A DNA stretch of 64,000 bases from Diplonema japonicum (taxonomy: Eukaryota; Euglenozoa; Diplonemea; Diplonemida; Diplonemidae). The position numbers and the translations under genes are program-made. Below the pieces are notes generated by a model. That model saw only the letters and a list, made by a program, of their open reading frames with translations. It had not been told where the DNA came from and did not search any database. Location: contig OZ025702.1 in the NCBI GenBank assembly GCA_964019335.1, positions 414,001 through 478,000 on the forward strand, read 5' to 3'. This document shows, one piece after another, positions 61,388 through 64,000 of this stretch (its first letter is position 1; the number at the start of each line of letters is the position of its first letter).

Positions 61388-62238
61388 TTTTTTTTATTTT
61401 ATTTTATTGCCCTTTACCTTTTTTCTTTTTTTTTTTTAAATCCGGGAAAAAAAAAGCCAAGAAAGAATTGTTGTTTTTTTTTTTTTTTTTTTCTTCTTCT
61501 TTTTTTTTTTTTTTTTTTTTTTTGCACCACCCCATTCACTTTGTTTTCCCAAATATAGCTTTAGAAGAAGAATTACTAATAATAAAAAAAGACTTTTTTT
61601 TTTTTTTTTTTTTTTTTTCCTGACATGCTTATAAGATGTCAGAAATAAGAAATAAGAAAAAAACAAGTGGAAAAAAAGGAGGGGAATCCCTTTTTTTTTT
61701 TTTTTTTTTTTTTATTTCACTCTTCCGAAATTACTTCACGCCCTCGGGGCTCATTACTTCACGGTGAAATTATAGCCTATCAGTAGACCAATTTTTGGCT
61801 CGGATCAGGCCTGATCAGGGATGGTGTAGTCAACGAAAGGAGGAAAAGCAAGTTGTATTGTAACCTTTGTTACCCCTCTCTTGCTGTACCCCTTGTCACC
61901 TCTTTTGCCACCTTGTAGTCTGGTAGTTTCGGGGAGTCGTGAATTAAAGCCACTTACCTCCGCATTTTACGGTAAAATGCGGTACCTAAAAGTAACGGTA
62001 TAGTTATTACTTGTTGGTAGTAAATGGCTTATTATTTTTACACCTTTTTTTTACCAAAAAAAAAATTTAAATGAAAAAAAAAAAATCTTGTTTGTTTGTA
62101 CAACCCCCCCCTTTCAATGACCTCTACTCCTTTCTTTTAATTTTCTTTTGGGTATTTGCGGCTAAGTACATAAGAATTTTTTTTTTTTAACTAGAGGGGA
62201 AAAGAAAAGAAAGTTCTCAAGTAGTTTAGTATCAGCTA

Positions 62239-62277
<39 letters not shown>

Positions 62278-63367
62278 GTACTTAGCATTAAAAAAAAGAA
62301 GAACAAAAGAAAAAGAAAAAGAAGAAAAAAAAAGAAAGATCCCCCCCCCCCCACACACAATAACATACCTACCTTCGTTTCCATGTTTTTTTTAGATGAA
62401 ATTTATAAATTTCGAGGGAGCCGTCTGCTGCGACCTTGGCCCTCCCCCTCTTTTCACATCCCCCCCCCCATCCCATGAGCCCTCTTAGATTATAAAGCTT
62501 CAAAGCTGTGTTGTTCTATTTAGCCTTTCTTACTTTTTTTTTTTTAAAGTGTTTTACTCAAAGTTCCCTAAAAGAAGTTTTAGTCCTTTCGTAGTAGCCC
62601 TTTCTTTTTTTTTTTTCTTTCTCCTCCCTCTTCGCCAGGTAGCAATTCAAAAAAAAAAAAGAAAAAGTTTTGTTGAGGGCGGACTTGCCCTCACTTTCGG
62701 CTTAAAAAGACAGGGAGTGGGGGGGGGAGCGGGGAGAGAAAAGAATTTACTAGAAGGAGATACTCAGTAGCGAATAAAGAAGAAAGAAGAAGGGGAGAAA
62801 AAGAAGAAAAAAAAAAAAGAAAGAAAGAAAGCAAAAGAAAGAACTTGTAAAAGGGCCTTAACACAAAAAAAAAAAAAGAGAATGAGGGCGGGTTGAGCAT
62901 GGGAACTCAAAATAAAATGAAATTAAAAAAAAAAGGCTTTAGCCTTGAATGGCCTTTGAAAGGAAAAAAAAAAAGAAAATGTGTTCGGGAAAAAGAAAGG
63001 GGGGAGGGGAGGGGAGGGGATTTCTTCCTTTCTTCTTATTTGTTTTTCCCGTGATTCTTTGCGAACGTATCGAAAAGAGAAGAGGAAATTGAAAAAAAAA
63101 AAAAAATGAGAAAAAAAAAGAAAGAGGAAGAAAAGAGCTTTTTTTTTCTTTTTATTTTTTTTTCCCCCCTCCGACCCTCTTTTCTTTACCCTTTACCCTT
63201 CCCCATCCCCCTTCTCTCTCTCCCTTCCCTCTCTCTTTCTCCCCCCTCTCCTTCCTTATAAAAGGGGGGTGAAAAAAAATTTTTTTTTTATTTCGATTTT
63301 CTTTTATTTATTTTTTGGGGATTTCCTCTATTTCCAACTCCTTATCCCCCCAAGAACTTTGGAAAAA

Positions 63368-63411
<44 letters not shown>

Positions 63412-63414
63412 AAA
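61388..63414. other. Intergenic region
   Basis: No gene is supported. Apart from the foldback element at 61711-62041 it is T- and A-runs (61477, 61595, 61691, 62242), C-runs (62342, 62461) and mixed purine tracts. C/T-rich sequence from 63164 to 63255 followed by an A-run (63367-63409) forms the leader of the last gene. Confidence 0.5.
61711..62041. repeat. Foldback repetitive element, copy B
   Basis: Begins atttcactcttccg after a T-run, like copy A (8414), and contains cattacttcacggtgaaat and gcattttacggtaaaatgc hairpins. The right end ttggtagtaaatggcttatt matches the right end of copy A. About 330 bp, no coding capacity. Shared ends with different interiors suggest a mobile family moved by an unseen enzyme. 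Confidence 0.6.
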
Positions 63415-64000
63415 ATGAGCGGTGCGATAAAACTGGTTTTGATAAGCTGTGCATTCATGTGGATCTTGTGGTGGTTCCTGTTTGCGAGTTCGCCGATGGC
63501 AGAAAACTGGCACGGTTGTATTGATGAAGAGAACGATTGCAAAGCAAGGGTGGCAGCGGGTGAGTGCAAAAGCAAAAGAGAGACAATGAAACGAGAATGC
63601 AAATCAAGCTGTGGATTCTGCGACCACTTCCACTCCAACTGCATGGATTCCAACGAAAAATGCAAGGAATGGGCCAAACTAGGAGAATGCACCAAAAACC
63701 CCTCCTTCATGGTAAAAGGGTGCCAACGAAGCTGCGGTTCCTGCGTTGCCTGCCTAGAAATCCGGTCCCCCAATTTCCATGGAACAGTACACATAACAGA
63801 CAGCTTGGTAGAAGGCCACCCAGCTTACACTTCTACAGACACCAGTCTTTCTTTGCTGAACAAGACTTGGTCGGTTATAGCAAGAAAGACTAACAAGCAA
63901 ATCCTGAAACTTCCGGACCACACCGATACCCCATTTGAAGGCGACACAATTGGGAAATGGCTCTACCTCCCAGCAGGGTCTGATGTATGGGTTCCAAACA
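63415..64000 (+). CDS. ShKT-domain secreted or type II membrane protein, C-terminus beyond the window
   Basis: The frame is open from the ATG at 63415 to the window end (195 codons and counting). A hydrophobic segment at about 5-28 (LVLISCAFMWILWWFLF) is a signal peptide or anchor. Two ShKT modules follow, about 35-70 (CIDEENDC...CGFC) and 75-110 (CMDSNEKCKEWAKLGEC...CGSC), each with six Cys in the ShK order and the typical W/GEC centre. The rest (LEIRSPNFHGTV onward) is unassigned; it looks like an extracellular domain. ShKT modules in protists occur on secreted enzymes and surface proteins. The start follows a 40-base A-run. Confidence 0.8.
   Translation, partial: MSGAIKLVLISCAFMWILWWFLFASSPMAENWHGCIDEENDCKARVAAGECKSKRETMKRECKSSCGFCDHFHSNCMDSNEKCKEWAKLGECTKNPSFMVKGCQRSCGSCVACLEIRSPNFHGTVHITDSLVEGHPAYTSTDTSLSLLNKTWSVIARKTNKQILKLPDHTDTPFEGDTIGKWLYLPAGSDVWVPN

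Overview
This is a 64-kb piece of a nuclear genome from a unicellular eukaryote. Three things show it: spliceosomal GT-AG introns, eukaryote-only families (TMEM230, Arf-like GTPase, MAP kinase kinase kinase, PUF, kelch, LisH/HEAT) and a eukaryotic-type tRNA. The lineage cannot be fixed from the sequence. Nearly all non-coding DNA is built of long A, T, C or G homopolymers, while exons are ordinary mixed sequence. Introns are very short (30 to about 109 bp, mostly 33-53 bp). Every host protein gene I can support lies on the + strand, and most have a pyrimidine tract plus AG a short way upstream of the ATG. This fits a one-directional gene cluster of the kind seen in Euglenozoa and dinoflagellates, but it is not proof of trans-splicing.

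Layout. 1.4-8.4 kb: a tandem pair of membrane dCache/class III cyclase-like receptors that share an exactly identical 344-bp tract. 8.4-17.2 kb: a mobile-element zone with a foldback element, a small inverted-repeat element, a decayed tyrosine-recombinase element on the minus strand, a truncated tRNA-Lys next to an assembly gap, and a decayed DDE (pogo-like) transposon. 17.3-24.3 kb: Arf-like GTPase, ABC exporter, AlkB-like dioxygenase, MAPKKK. 26.4-36 kb: NDUFAF7-like methyltransferase, an unknown coiled-coil-ended protein, TMEM230-like protein, LisH/HEAT protein, kelch protein. 36.6-47.3 kb: secreted YHS protein, a second foldback/SINE area, three proteins of unknown function, and a large multi-exon cysteine-rich membrane protein. 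50.5-56.1 kb: an apparently intact non-LTR retrotransposon. 56.3-61.4 kb: a membrane protein with a Cys/His-rich tail, an EF-hand coiled-coil protein, a lipid-anchored Fic protein, and a ubiquitin-like/PUF fusion. 61.7-62.0 kb: a third foldback element. 63.4 kb to the end: a ShKT-domain protein that runs out of the window.

The genes do not form one pathway. The shared theme is membrane and surface signalling: Cache cyclases, acylated Arl and Fic proteins, MAPKKK, and Cys-rich and ShKT surface proteins. The most unusual items are the UBL-PUF fusion, the gene-conversion tract, the repeated WCC cysteine modules, the foldback repeat family, and the ATGA-coupled retrotransposon with a 2A-like motif. 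Exon-intron models come from reading frame and splice-site logic only; no transcript data were available.
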